This document shows, piece by piece, positions 9,415 to 18,355 of a DNA stretch of 64,000 nucleotides. This stretch comes from Thalassobacillus sp. CUG 92003 (GTDB lineage: Bacteria; Bacillota; Bacilli; Bacillales; Halobacillaceae). Where the stretch lies: NCBI RefSeq assembly GCF_013618635.1, contig NZ_JABLSJ010000004.1, positions 62,001 to 126,000 of the forward strand, in the 5' to 3' direction. Numbering within the stretch: position 1 is the stretch's first letter; every line of letters begins with the position of its first letter. The translations under genes and the position numbers were made by a program. The notes beneath the pieces are model-generated. The model was not told where the DNA came from and searched no databases. It saw nothing but the letters and a program-made list of their open reading frames with translations.

Positions 9415-9712
9415 CTATATAACCGGCAGTACGATTAATGACATGCATGGGTTGGTAAGAGGCAGTACAGTTCAATCCAAGAACGTGGGCCGGGACATAT
9501 TAGCTGGATTGAAAAATATTGTCGGGGGAGAGCTGACGGATTACACTTCCATGATGGATGAAGCCAGGCAGCAAGCCATCAAGCGGATGATTAAACATGC
9601 TGAATCGAAAGGGGCAAATGGCATTGTCTCCATGCGTCTGGAAACATCTCAAATCAGTTCAGGTGCCTCTGAAATTATCGCCTACGGAACAGCCGTAACA
9701 ATAGGCTCATAA
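9395..9712 (+). CDS. YbjQ/UPF0145 family protein
   Basis: A 105-residue protein of the YbjQ (DUF74, UPF0145) family, often annotated as heavy-metal-binding from its fold but without a proven function. Family features visible are the starting MIIVTTDYITG, GLVRGSTVQSKNVGRD, and the C-terminal GANGIVSMRLETSQI block. GGAGG lies 8 bases upstream. It overlaps the small membrane protein gene before it by 20 bases; the pairing suggests a membrane-associated partner but this is inference. Confidence 0.85.
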   Translation: MIIVTTDYITGSTINDMHGLVRGSTVQSKNVGRDILAGLKNIVGGELTDYTSMMDEARQQAIKRMIKHAESKGANGIVSMRLETSQISSGASEIIAYGTAVTIGS

Positions 9713-9719
9713 TCACGTC

Positions 9720-9752
9720 AAGGGTATCTCCTAAGTGGGAGATACCCTTACT
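9720..9752 (+). terminator. Hairpin after ybjQ-like gene
   Basis: Perfect stem AAGGGTATCTCC/GGAGATACCCTT with a six-base loop; only a weak T-rich stretch follows. Confidence 0.6.
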
Positions 9753-9795
9753 TATAGAGCATGCTTTAGAGGAGGACGTTGGTGTAATCAAACAT

Positions 9796-9827
9796 AAAAG
9801 AGCTGCCGAGATATACTCGACAGCTCA
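9796..9827 (-). terminator. Terminator of the RND transporter gene
   Basis: On the minus strand GAGCTGTCGAG pairs with CTCGGCAGCTC and is followed by TTTT, directly after the transporter stop codon. It shares the CTGTCGAG/CTCGGCAG core with other terminators in this window. Confidence 0.8.
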
Positions 9828-9837
9828 TGGGTTATTC

Positions 9838-12800
9838 CTATCCTTTTACGGTCTTGCGCTTTCGAATGGACTCCAGAATCAAATAGAAGGCCGGCACCAT
9901 GAGCAATGTGAGAACGGTTGAGAATAACAAGCCAGACACGATTGAAACAGCTAGTGGCCGGAACAGGGCGTCTCCTGTGAAAATGATCGGGGTCAGGGCG
10001 GCAATGGAAGTTAAGGATGTCAAAATGATCGGGCGCACCCGTGCTCTCCCCGCTTCTATAACGGCTTCTAGTGTGGACGTGTAAGCTTTGCGGTTCTGTT
10101 CAATGAATTCAATTAAGATGACAGCGTTTCGTACGACAATTCCGGATAACGAAACGATGCCGAGAACGGCCAAGAAGCTGAGAGGCTGATTGAAAACGAA
10201 CAACCCTACAATCGCTCCTGTAATGGCCAGAAAAACGGTACTTGTAATAAGCAGCGGCATTGTTAACGAATTGAATTGAATGGCAATCGTCAAATAAATC
10301 AAGAATAGAACAATCACGAAAAGTTTCGCCACTTCGATAAAGAATTCGGATTCCGCACTAGCTTCACCACTTTGGACGACATTATATCCTTGCGGGAGAT
10401 TTTGTTGAAAATCACTGAGAAATGCGTCTGTTTCCTCCGTAAAAGTGCTTTCCCGTTCGTCTTTAGGATAAGCTTCAATGGTTAACGTCCGTTTGCCATT
10501 CAGATGGGGGATGACCGACGTCTGTTCGCTTTCGTTTGTTGTGATCACCTCATCTAACGTAAAGGAAGGAGGCGGCCCTCCGCCTTGGCCGTTTCTCGCA
10601 GTGACGGATAACGCATCTAAATTCACGCCATCTTCTTGTTCATCATCAATAGCAATTTGAAGCGGCAGCCGTTCTGTCCCATTATCAAATGTTCCAAGAG
10701 GGACCCCCGTGTTTGCCAGTTGAATGAGGGAAGTTACCTGCGATACGGGAATGTTAGACTCAGCTAAAAGCGTCCGATCTGGTTCATAATTGATGGCTGG
10801 TTGGGCATCTCCCGCATTAAGGGTAGCTATTTCCGTCGCATCCAATTCCGCAAGACCATCCCGTGCCTCTTTGGCTAACGCCGTTAGCGTATTCAGCTCC
10901 GTCCCTTGAATTTTTAGTTGAACAGGGGGAGATGGCGGCGGTCCTGAGACGATCGTCTCCATGAATATCTCCGCCTCAGAAAATTGTTCCCTTAAAGGTT
11001 CTTCCCATTTATTAATGAATGTTGAAGCACTTATGGCTGAACGATTGACTCTGACCAGCAGCTGGCCTGTGTTAGGTCCGGATCGTTCTAAAGAAGAATT
11101 GAAAATATTCGGCAGCCCTCCTCCGGTATAGACAGCTGTTTCTTGAATCCTCTCCTCCTTATTTGCCAAATAAGCTTCAATGGATTCTATCTGGGACTGG
11201 GTTTCCTCAATTGGATAACCTTCAGGAAATTCGATTGAGACGGTGACTTCAGGTCGGTCTGCAGAAGGGAAAAACTCAAACGGGATCCGAATGACCAGCA
11301 AAGCAAGCAGGCAGCATATCAATAAACCTACTCCACCTGTAACCCACGGTTTTTTTAAAATGAAAGGGAGCGTGCGGTCGGCATAACGCCGTTCGATGCC
11401 GTTAAAAACACCACCGAGCAAACCGACTTTCTCTGTATGTTTCCACTTCTTACGGTTGCGTCGTGCATACTGCACCGTCGGAATCAGCGTTAATGCAATA
11501 ATCGTAGACGCAGTAATTGTAACAATCAGTGCGGTCGGCAGTGCCCTGATAAAATCGCCATTACTCCCCGATAGAAAGGTAAGAGGCAAGAAACTGAAAA
11601 TAATCATCAAAGTCGACGTGAGGATAGACTTTCTGACATCCTTCACACCTTTGATGGCCCCTTCTAATGGAGCGTCACCTAATTGGTAGCGCCGTTGAAT
11701 ATTGTCATTCACTACGATAGCATCATCGACTAGAATACCAATCGCAATGATGATGCCGATGATCGAAATCTGATTAAGGTCTACGCCCGCATAAGGAAGC
11801 GGGATCAATCCGATAAGAATCGAGATAGGGATCGCCAAACTAACCAAAATGGCTGAGGAGAAAGGTAATCCCAACAGCATGATCAGGATGACTGCCCCTA
11901 AGGAAATCGCGAAAGAGGTCAGTAAATTCGTGAACACTTCTTCGATAATCGTACTTTGTGTATAAAAGCGGTCGAGAGAAATATTCGCGGGAAGTTCAGA
12001 TTTCCATTCCTCCACGTGACTCGAGATGCGCTGTTGAAGAGAAGTAATGTTCACGCCTTCCTCCGCTAGAATTGTAAGGGAGAGGGCTGGCTTCCCTTCA
12101 TATGAGATGAGATCTTCGGCTTCCTTTATTCCGGTTGATACAGAACCAACTTGGCCTAAGCGTACCGGGTTATTTTCCGCATCTTGGCCGACTGGAATGT
12201 CTTCTATTTCAGTGATTTCCGTATATTTAGGGAAGTTGAGCTGATAGATGCGATCATCCTGTTGCTCGGTTCCGATCGCGCTCGGCGATGATTCTTGATT
12301 GATGGCCTCAATCACTTGTGAAGGCGTCACCTGGTTATCTGACAACGCTTCCGGATCCAATTGAACCGTCAGCTGTTCTTCCGGGAGCCCTTTCACTTGT
12401 AAAGCCTCGACTCCATTAATGTCCGTTAATGTTTCACGCCAGTTCTCAATCCTCTCACGTAATTCATATAATTGGGCGGGATTTTCACCTAAAACATGAT
12501 AGGAAGAAACGGCCGACGTTCGTAAATCGGTATTTACGTCAGGCGTTTGAGCGTCTTCGGGGAACTCTTGTGAAACGTCGGACACGACTTGTCTGATTTG
12601 AGCGTTTACAGTATTACGATTAACACTGTCTTCAAGGGTTACTGTTATATTTGAAAACCCAGTTGTAGCGGCAGAGGTCGTTTCACTGATTCCTTCAATT
12701 GTTTCGAGTTGCTCTTCAATCGGATTAACGATGCTGCTTTCGACTTCACTAGGTGCGGCACCAGGATAAACAGTCGAAATAGTGGCAATGTTCACATTGA

Positions 12801-12909
12801 TCTCAGGAATATCGCGTTTAGGAAGTTGAAGGTATGTAAATATTCCAGTAAAGATGAACAACAGAACAAAGACCCAGACAATTTTTTTGTAATGAAGTAA
12901 TCGTTTCAT
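9838..12909 (-). CDS. RND-family efflux transporter (SwrC/AcrB type)
   Basis: A 1023-residue proton-driven efflux permease in the cytoplasmic membrane. It shows the RND plan: a first membrane segment (about residues 9-29), a large extracytoplasmic loop, six membrane segments from about 330 with GILVDDAIVVNDNI carrying the paired Asp of the proton relay, a second loop, and a final six-segment bundle with GIVVRNAVILIEFIEQNR. Hydrophobic-amphiphilic efflux (HAE) members of Bacillus, such as SwrC, export surfactin and other lipophilic compounds without an outer membrane channel. The gene stands alone between its own terminator and a divergent cdd. An operator-like palindrome lies just upstream. 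Substrate is not predictable from sequence. Confidence 0.9.
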   Translation of the reverse strand: MKRLLHYKKIVWVFVLLFIFTGIFTYLQLPKRDIPEINVNIATISTVYPGAAPSEVESSIVNPIEEQLETIEGISETTSAATTGFSNITVTLEDSVNRNTVNAQIRQVVSDVSQEFPEDAQTPDVNTDLRTSAVSSYHVLGENPAQLYELRERIENWRETLTDINGVEALQVKGLPEEQLTVQLDPEALSDNQVTPSQVIEAINQESSPSAIGTEQQDDRIYQLNFPKYTEITEIEDIPVGQDAENNPVRLGQVGSVSTGIKEAEDLISYEGKPALSLTILAEEGVNITSLQQRISSHVEEWKSELPANISLDRFYTQSTIIEEVFTNLLTSFAISLGAVILIMLLGLPFSSAILVSLAIPISILIGLIPLPYAGVDLNQISIIGIIIAIGILVDDAIVVNDNIQRRYQLGDAPLEGAIKGVKDVRKSILTSTLMIIFSFLPLTFLSGSNGDFIRALPTALIVTITASTIIALTLIPTVQYARRNRKKWKHTEKVGLLGGVFNGIERRYADRTLPFILKKPWVTGGVGLLICCLLALLVIRIPFEFFPSADRPEVTVSIEFPEGYPIEETQSQIESIEAYLANKEERIQETAVYTGGGLPNIFNSSLERSGPNTGQLLVRVNRSAISASTFINKWEEPLREQFSEAEIFMETIVSGPPPSPPVQLKIQGTELNTLTALAKEARDGLAELDATEIATLNAGDAQPAINYEPDRTLLAESNIPVSQVTSLIQLANTGVPLGTFDNGTERLPLQIAIDDEQEDGVNLDALSVTARNGQGGGPPPSFTLDEVITTNESEQTSVIPHLNGKRTLTIEAYPKDERESTFTEETDAFLSDFQQNLPQGYNVVQSGEASAESEFFIEVAKLFVIVLFLIYLTIAIQFNSLTMPLLITSTVFLAITGAIVGLFVFNQPLSFLAVLGIVSLSGIVVRNAVILIEFIEQNRKAYTSTLEAVIEAGRARVRPIILTSLTSIAALTPIIFTGDALFRPLAVSIVSGLLFSTVLTLLMVPAFYLILESIRKRKTVKG

Positions 12910-12938
12910 GGCAGGCCCCCTTTAATTTAAGTGTAACT

Positions 12939-12957
12939 TTATATGTTATAGATATAA
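12939..12957. promoter_or_regulatory. Palindrome upstream of the RND gene
   Basis: TTATAT-N7-ATATAA lies 30 bases upstream of the transporter start codon, in the probable promoter region, and could be an operator. AT-rich palindromes also arise by chance. Confidence 0.3.
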
Positions 12958-13016
12958 GGCCTCCATACTAGTTTGTCAATCAATTAACCTGTGCGGCATA
13001 ATAATTGTGGAAACGC

Positions 13017-13045
13017 TTTACAATTTATGCTTCATCTTTTATAAT
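13017..13045 (+). promoter_or_regulatory. Sigma-A promoter of cdd
   Basis: TTTACA, a 17-base spacer and a perfect TATAAT lie about 32 bases before the cdd start codon. Confidence 0.75.
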
Positions 13046-13076
13046 TATTTCCCCACTATGTAAGGGAGGCGGAAAG

Positions 13077-13484
13077 GTGCAAAAAGAACAATTAATCGAA
13101 GAAGCGATCAACATACGAAATCATGCTTACACGCCTTATTCAAAATTTCCTGTCGGTGCAGCGTTACGAACGAAGTCAGGAAGTGTTTATTTAGGCTGTA
13201 ATATTGAGAATGCAGCCTATCCGGTAAGTTGCTGTGCTGAGCGTGTAGCTATTTTTAAAGCAATATCGGAGGGTGAAACCGAATTTGATGAAATGGCTGT
13301 AGCGGCCGATACGAAGCGCCCGGTACCGCCTTGTGGTTCATGCCGTCAAGTCATGAGCGAATTTTTCAATCAAGATATGCTTATTCATACGACGAATATA
13401 GATAGGCTCGTTAAAACGTTTACCATGGAAGAATTGCTGCCTTTCTCCTTTGCTCCGACTGATTTGCCTGCAGATGAGCAATGA
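13077..13484 (+). CDS. cdd: Cytidine deaminase
   Basis: Zinc enzyme of pyrimidine salvage that deaminates cytidine and deoxycytidine to uridine and deoxyuridine; the small form works as a homotetramer in the cytosol. The 135-residue protein has CAE (in SCCAERVAIFKA, Cys zinc ligand and catalytic Glu) and PCGSC (two further zinc Cys), plus CNIENAAY. Start GTG 13077 is chosen because AGGGAGG precedes it by about 8 bases and the length then matches B. subtilis Cdd (136); the frame extends upstream to 13005, but that part lies in the promoter. A terminator follows about 45 bases after the stop, so it is monocistronic. Confidence 0.95.
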   Translation: MQKEQLIEEAINIRNHAYTPYSKFPVGAALRTKSGSVYLGCNIENAAYPVSCCAERVAIFKAISEGETEFDEMAVAADTKRPVPPCGSCRQVMSEFFNQDMLIHTTNIDRLVKTFTMEELLPFSFAPTDLPADEQ

Positions 13485-13529
13485 ACATGAGAATGGTTGT
13501 TACTCGGAATGAAATGCTGGTACTTAATC

Positions 13530-13573
13530 AAAAAGTCCGATCGATTTCGCTGAAATTGGTCGGACTTTTTATG
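13530..13573 (+). terminator. Terminator after cdd
   Basis: AAAAGTCCGA and TCGGACTTTTT form a stem extended by an inner GATTTC/GAAATT pairing; T run at the end. Confidence 0.8.
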
Positions 13574-13613
13574 TTTGAAAGAGATTTTCAACGACTTCTG
13601 CGTTTTTTGCGGT

Positions 13614-13733
13614 TACGGTGATGATAAAACGTAGAGCGACGATAAAAGGAGGCGGAGTGATGATAATCCAGCCTCGTCCGATGATACGTTAGGCCGAAGC
13701 GACGATAAAGCGCAGGTAAGCGATGATAAAGAG
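13614..13733. repeat. Degenerate ~20-bp GA(C/T)GATAAA repeats
   Basis: Six units with the core G-A-C/T-GATA(A) recur with a spacing of about 20-21 bases between cdd and ypsA. No ribosome site or coding frame explains them. They end about 40 bases before the ypsA -35 box. Confidence 0.7.
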
Positions 13734-13774
13734 TGGACAACTGAGACTCGTGCTTTTTTCTTATGGTATTCTGT

Positions 13775-13804
13775 TTGGAGTGCAGTCATAATATAAGCTA
13801 TAAT
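13775..13804 (+). promoter_or_regulatory. Possible sigma-A promoter of ypsA
   Basis: TTGGAG, 18-base spacer, TATAAT; the -10 box ends about 30 bases before the ATG of ypsA. Confidence 0.45.
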
Positions 13805-13834
13805 GAAAGCAGGCTTTGATAAGGAGTTTGTGAC

Positions 13835-14398
13835 ATGAAAAAGGTAGTGGTGACAGGTTATAAACCTACCGAATTAGGCATATATAATGCAGATGATCCT
13901 CGTATTTTTTATATACAAGCTACGATAAAAAAGCGGCTGACTGCCTTGATTGAAGAAGGATTGGAATGGGTGTTGATTTCCGGGCAGATGGGAACCGAAC
14001 TTTGGGCTGCACAAGTGGTGGCGGACTTGCGTGATTCTTACGATGTCCGCTTAGCGATTCTGCCTCCTTTTCTTAATCAAGAAAAAAGATGGCCAGAAGA
14101 GGTTCAGTTATTATATGAGGAAATGACCATGCTGGCGGATTATTACCAACCCATCTATAATAAGGAATACGAAGGTCCCTTTCAGTTCAAGCGGAAAGAT
14201 CGGTTTTTAATCGAACATTCAGATGGCTGTCTCGTCCTTTATGATCCTGAGACACCAGGGAGTCCGGAATATTTTCTGAACCATGCTCAACACTATCATG
14301 ATAAGGGCGGGTACCCTGTATATTACGTAACAGCGATGGATCTCGAGGATACAGTAGAAGAAATCAAGATGGCTGATCCGGATTATTGGACTCAATAG
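13835..14398 (+). CDS. ypsA: YpsA, SLOG-fold protein (UPF0398/DUF1273)
   Basis: A 187-residue cytosolic protein of the SLOG superfamily (Rossmann-like, predicted nucleotide or nucleotide-derivative binding). The first strand and loop KKVVVTGYKPTELGI, the GLEWVLISGQMGTELWAA block (GxxxGxE type) and FLIEHSDGCLVLYD fit the family. In B. subtilis YpsA affects cell division and glucose-related phenotypes and neighbours gpsB, as here (138 bases upstream). GGAG lies 8-10 bases before the ATG. The ligand is unknown. Confidence 0.9.
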   Translation: MKKVVVTGYKPTELGIYNADDPRIFYIQATIKKRLTALIEEGLEWVLISGQMGTELWAAQVVADLRDSYDVRLAILPPFLNQEKRWPEEVQLLYEEMTMLADYYQPIYNKEYEGPFQFKRKDRFLIEHSDGCLVLYDPETPGSPEYFLNHAQHYHDKGGYPVYYVTAMDLEDTVEEIKMADPDYWTQ

Positions 14399-14536
14399 CT
14401 GCTTATGTGCTTGCATATCGCCAGGGGCGGTCTCGTGTTACCATAGTAGAATCTTGGGTCAACGCCTGCTGAATATTGACATGCGTGGTGTGTTCTGAAA
14501 AAATGTAAGTAATGTTTGTCCAACAGAGGTGAGAAT

Positions 14537-14839
14537 ATGGGTGAAAATGTAAATTTGGAAGCAAGAGAGATTCTTGAAAAAGAGTTCAAAACGTCGATGC
14601 GTGGTTATAATCAGGAAGAAATTGATGAATTTCTCGATTTGATTATTAAAGATTATGAAACATTTAATCAGGAAATTGAGCGACTTAAACAAGAGAATGA
14701 AAAGTTAAAACGGTCAACGCAAAAAGAAGAGAGTCGATCGAAGCCTCAACAAGCACCTTCACAAGTCAATTATGATGTGTTAAAAAGGCTATCGAATCTT
14801 GAGAAAGAAGTATTTGGAAATAAGTACGCTGATAATTGA
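14537..14839 (+). CDS. gpsB: GpsB cell division/elongation adaptor
   Basis: A DivIVA-like adaptor that shuttles PBP1 between division septum and side wall. The 100-residue protein has the N-terminal lipid/PBP-binding domain ILEKEFKTSMRGYNQEEIDEF, a coiled coil (about 38-65), a Lys/Gln/Ser linker, and the C-terminal trimerisation helix YDVLKRLSNLEKEVFG. ATG 14537 is chosen because AGAGGTGAG sits just upstream and the length then matches B. subtilis GpsB (98). Its binding partner PBP1 (ponA) is encoded in the same window. It precedes rnpB. Confidence 0.95.
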   Translation: MGENVNLEAREILEKEFKTSMRGYNQEEIDEFLDLIIKDYETFNQEIERLKQENEKLKRSTQKEESRSKPQQAPSQVNYDVLKRLSNLEKEVFGNKYADN

Positions 14840-14854
14840 TACACATGCTATGAC

Positions 14855-14883
14855 GTGACACTGAAGCTGTTGTATGGTATAAT
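14855..14883 (+). promoter_or_regulatory. Promoter of rnpB
   Basis: GTGACA, 17 bases, TGG-TATAAT (extended -10, perfect hexamer). The predicted start falls near 14890, about 25 bases before the conserved 5' end of the RNA. Confidence 0.75.
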
Positions 14884-14914
14884 GCAAGGTAGTTTGTGTC
14901 TATGAAAAAACAAT

Positions 14915-15320
14915 GAGAATTATTGAATACTTGGGTAATTGCTGTATGATGCGTCATACAGAGGAAAGTCCATGCTCGCACAGGCTGAGATGCCTGTAGT
15001 GTTCGTGCTTGACGAAACCATAAGTCAAGGTAGCCATACTAGGCTAACGGCAGGGAAAATTCCTACGTTCTTAATTGAATAGGGAATGACTACTTTGAAA
15101 GTGCCACAGTGACGAAGTCAAAGTAGAAATGCTTTGAGTGGAACGAGGTAAACCCCGCGAGCGAGCAACCCAAATTTAGGTAGGGGCACTCCTTTGAGGG
15201 AACTCAACCAATAAGGAGCCAGTGTAATCTGGAGATAGATGATTACCACCTGAGTACGAGGTTGACCACCGATAGCAGTACAAATGGTACAGAACATGGC
15301 TTACAAAGTATTCAATGGTC
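14915..15320 (+). ncRNA. rnpB: RNase P RNA, class B (Bacillus type)
   Basis: Catalytic RNA that trims the 5' leader of pre-tRNAs. Recognised from conserved blocks: GAGGAAAGTCCATGCTCGC near the 5' end, AGTGCCACAGTGACGAAGTC, GTAAACCCCGCGAGCGAG, ACCCAAATTTAGGTAGGGG, and ACAGAACATGGCTTAC at the 3' side. Helix P1 forms from ATTGAATACTT (14922-14932) with AAGTATTCAAT (15306-15316). The length of about 400 bases and the block order match the B. subtilis class B type. It follows gpsB and precedes a terminator, the usual Bacillaceae setting. Ends are uncertain by about ten bases. Confidence 0.95.
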
Positions 15321-15335
15321 CATCGATTATTAATG

Positions 15336-15378
15336 TTCCCCTCTGAGCGCTTTTCTTTGCGTTAGAGGGGATTTTTCA
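15336..15378 (+). terminator. Terminator of rnpB
   Basis: TCCCCTCTGAGCGC pairs with GCGTTAGAGGGGA, followed by TTTTT. Confidence 0.85.
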
Positions 15379-15437
15379 TTTAAGAGGTCCACACAAAGGG
15401 CGAACTATATTTGTATGAGAAAAAGGGGCTTTTACGA

Positions 15438-16574
15438 ATGGGAGAAACGGTAACCTTAATCGCTACTGCTGCGATGGGGTTGGAAGCAATAGTAGCGCAA
15501 GAAATTAAAGATCTTGGTTATGACGAGGTTCAAGTGGAAAATGGCCGCGTTGTTTTTACAGCTGATGTCTCAGCTATCCCGCGTGCTAATTTGTGGCTGC
15601 GCACGGCTGATCGCGTCAAATTATTAGTGGGAAGGTTCCATGCGTATAGTTTTGATGAATTATTCGAGCAAACAAAGGCATATCCGTGGGAACACTATAT
15701 TCCGGAGGACGGGGAATTTCCTGTGGTCGGAAAGTCACATAAATCAAAGCTGTATAGCGTCCCTGATTGTCAGTCGATCGTAAAAAAAGCCATTGTTGAA
15801 CGATTAAAACAAAAACACGGTGTGTCTTCCTGGTTAAAGGAAACGGGTGCCTTTTTTCGTACGGAAGTTGCGATTCATAAGGATGAAGTGCTGCTCACGC
15901 TTGACACGTCAGGCACCGGATTACACAAACGGGGGTACCGTGTCGGCCAGGGTGAGGCCCCGCTTAAAGAAACACTGGCGGCAGCTTTGGTGAAAATTAC
16001 AAACTGGCGAGCAGACAAACCGTTCGTGGACCCATTTTGCGGCTCAGGGACGATTGCGATTGAAGCGGCCTTAATTGGTCAAAATATTGCGCCCGGCTTC
16101 AACCGTGAATTTGCTTCTGAAGCATGGCCTTTTATTCCTCTAAATGTGTGGGATGATGCTTTTATGGAAATAGAGGAGAAGGCAAACTATGATCAGCCGC
16201 TTGATATCACAGGATCTGATATCGACGCCCGTATGATTGAAATCTCTGAAGCAAACGCTAAAGAAGCGGGATTAGGTGATTTGATCAAATGGAAGCAAAT
16301 GCAAGTGCGCGATCTTAACCCTAAACAAGCCAATGGTTATCTCGTATCAAACCCACCCTACGGGGAGCGTGTTGGTGACGTGCCAGAAGTGGAAGCAAGT
16401 TATCAGGATTTAGGGACAATCATGGGTGATCATCCTTCCTGGAGTGTTTACATTCTGACATCGCATGAAGGATTTGAGCAACATTACGGCCAGAAAGCCA
16501 CCAAAAAACGAAAGTTGTTCAACGGGTTTATTAAAACCGACTATTATCAATATTTTGGAAAAAAAGAGTCATGA
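15438..16574 (+). CDS. ypsC: THUMP-domain class I rRNA methyltransferase YpsC (RlmL-like)
   Basis: Predicted SAM-dependent methyltransferase modifying 23S rRNA guanine (RlmL family). The 378-residue protein has an N-terminal THUMP RNA-binding domain (about 45-155) and a Rossmann methyltransferase domain with DPFCGSGTIAIEAAL (SAM-binding motif I) and the catalytic NPPY (VSNPPYGERVGD). The ATG at 15438 is preferred to a TTG at 15411 because AAGGGG lies 9 bases before it and homologues start with METVTLIATA-like sequence. Located immediately after rnpB as in B. subtilis. The exact target base is inferred from the family. Confidence 0.92.
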   Translation: MGETVTLIATAAMGLEAIVAQEIKDLGYDEVQVENGRVVFTADVSAIPRANLWLRTADRVKLLVGRFHAYSFDELFEQTKAYPWEHYIPEDGEFPVVGKSHKSKLYSVPDCQSIVKKAIVERLKQKHGVSSWLKETGAFFRTEVAIHKDEVLLTLDTSGTGLHKRGYRVGQGEAPLKETLAAALVKITNWRADKPFVDPFCGSGTIAIEAALIGQNIAPGFNREFASEAWPFIPLNVWDDAFMEIEEKANYDQPLDITGSDIDARMIEISEANAKEAGLGDLIKWKQMQVRDLNPKQANGYLVSNPPYGERVGDVPEVEASYQDLGTIMGDHPSWSVYILTSHEGFEQHYGQKATKKRKLFNGFIKTDYYQYFGKKES

Positions 16575-16583
16575 ACTAACAAA

Positions 16584-16622
16584 GGCCAGCTCTATGGACA
16601 TTGCTCCATGCTGGTTTTTTTA
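16584..16622 (+). terminator. Terminator after ypsC
   Basis: CCAGC-TCT-ATGG pairs with CCAT-G-CTGG, followed by seven T. Confidence 0.8.
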
Positions 16623-16798
16623 TTAATCATGTATAGCTGAACTGCCTATTTATAATGAGAATGTGTTAATGGAGGGGGAATGGTGCATCCGTCGCGCGTC
16701 TCTGATCCGTATCGAGCCTGAAGTACTATTTAGCCTTCAGAATATGGTAAGATTTAAAAAGGAAGAGAATCACAAAAAGGTAAGGGAGAGGTAAGAAT

Positions 16799-18289
16799 AT
16801 GGGGAAGACCGAAACAGCATTCAAACAATTATTGAAGGAACAAGCTTCTTATAATGAAGCGCTAGGCTTGATGGCCTGGGACTTGCGGACAAAAGCGCCT
16901 AAGAAATCGGTTACGAACCGATCGGAGGTCATGGGAACGTTGGCACAAAAGGTTCATGAGATTTCAACTTCAGACAGGATGAAAGCTTACATAGATGAAC
17001 TGGATGGAAAGACGGAGGATCCGATAGTGCAAAAAGCGCTTGAAGAGGCCAATGAGACATACGTACGCAGCGTGAACATTCCATCCGAAGAATATCGGGA
17101 GTACGTGACGTTGCAATCTAAATCGGAGTCTGTCTGGGAGCAGGCAAAGCAGGATGATGACTTTAATACGTTCCAACCGTATCTCGAACAACTGGTTGCT
17201 TATAATCAAAAATTCGCTGACTACTGGGGATACGAGCACCATATTTATGATGCGCTTCTTCATGCGTTCGAGCCCGGGGTGACGGTAGGTGTCTTAGATG
17301 ATGTTTTCCCCCCTGTCAGAAAAACACTAACCGACTTGCTCGGGGAGATTCAGCAATCAGCCGTGAAACCGGATCCTTCGGTACTGCAAGGTCATTTTCC
17401 GAAAGAACAACAAAGGGCATTCAGCCTGGAAGTTTTAAAACGGATGGGGTATGACTTTGATGCGGGTAGGTTAGATGAGACGGTGCATCCGTTTGCCATC
17501 GGGCTCAACTCAGGTGATGTACGGGTGACCACCAAATACGATGAAACGGATTTTCGCACAGCGGTCTTCGGAACGATCCATGAAGGCGGCCATGCCTTAT
17601 ATGAGCAGAATATCGATCCCAAATTAGCATTTACCCCATTAGCTACGGGAACGTCAATGGGGATTCATGAGTCGCAGTCACTATTTTGGGAGAACTTTGT
17701 TTCCAGAAGTGAAGCATTCTGGTCCAGTCACTATGATTTATTTAAACAGTACGCGCCTCATTCCTTCCAGTCACTAAACCTTGATCGTTTTTATGCGGCC
17801 ATCAATGAAGTGAAGCCCTCGTTAATTCGGATTGAAGCGGATGAACTGACATACTGTCTTCATATCATGGTAAGGTATGAACTGGAAAAAGAATTGATAA
17901 GTGGAAATATTAAGGTAGCTGATCTTCCTGAACTATGGAATGAGAAAATAGAGCAGTATCTGGGTATCCGGCCTTCCTCTGACAAAGAGGGTGTACTTCA
18001 GGATGTTCATTGGTCTGGTGGGGCGTTCGGTTATTTTCCATCTTATGCGCTTGGTTATATGTACGCGGCCCAATTTCATAACACCATCAAACAATCCATT
18101 GATGTACCGGGAACGATTGAACAGGGGGATTTCAGTCACATTAAGACCTGGCTGACCCGGAACATTCATCAGCACGGCAAAACGAAAAAACCGCTGCAGA
18201 TTTTGCAAGACGTAACAAAGGAAGACTTAAATCCTCGTTATCTGACCGACTATTTAACGGCCAAATACACTAAACTTTATGCATTATAA
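16799..18289 (+). CDS. ypwA: M32 family carboxypeptidase (carboxypeptidase Taq)
   Basis: Cytosolic metallo-carboxypeptidase that removes C-terminal residues from peptides. The 496-residue protein carries the zinc motif HEGGH (in TIHEGGHALYE, about residue 262) with the downstream ESQSLFWEN Glu ligand, HPFAIG, and IRIEADELTY, which are hallmarks of family M32. The length is typical (~500). AGGGAGAGG lies about 8 bases upstream of the ATG. It is monocistronic, with a strong bidirectional terminator after it. Confidence 0.95.
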   Translation: MGKTETAFKQLLKEQASYNEALGLMAWDLRTKAPKKSVTNRSEVMGTLAQKVHEISTSDRMKAYIDELDGKTEDPIVQKALEEANETYVRSVNIPSEEYREYVTLQSKSESVWEQAKQDDDFNTFQPYLEQLVAYNQKFADYWGYEHHIYDALLHAFEPGVTVGVLDDVFPPVRKTLTDLLGEIQQSAVKPDPSVLQGHFPKEQQRAFSLEVLKRMGYDFDAGRLDETVHPFAIGLNSGDVRVTTKYDETDFRTAVFGTIHEGGHALYEQNIDPKLAFTPLATGTSMGIHESQSLFWENFVSRSEAFWSSHYDLFKQYAPHSFQSLNLDRFYAAINEVKPSLIRIEADELTYCLHIMVRYELEKELISGNIKVADLPELWNEKIEQYLGIRPSSDKEGVLQDVHWSGGAFGYFPSYALGYMYAAQFHNTIKQSIDVPGTIEQGDFSHIKTWLTRNIHQHGKTKKPLQILQDVTKEDLNPRYLTDYLTAKYTKLYAL

Positions 18290-18307
18290 TAGTCAAGGAT
18301 ACAAAAA

Positions 18308-18343
18308 ATCGGGTTATGGTGAATCACCATAACCCGGTTTTAT
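18308..18343. terminator. Bidirectional terminator between ypwA and lipoprotein gene
   Basis: A near-perfect hairpin CGGGTTATGGTG/CACCATAACCCG with A-rich left and T-rich right flanks between convergent genes. Confidence 0.85.
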
Positions 18344-18355
18344 CTATAAAATATT

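Noticed and set aside
16667-16722. A short frame MVHPSRVSDPYRA with GGAGGGGG upstream
   Set aside because: Thirteen codons with a ribosome site too close to the start; likely a chance feature before ypwA.
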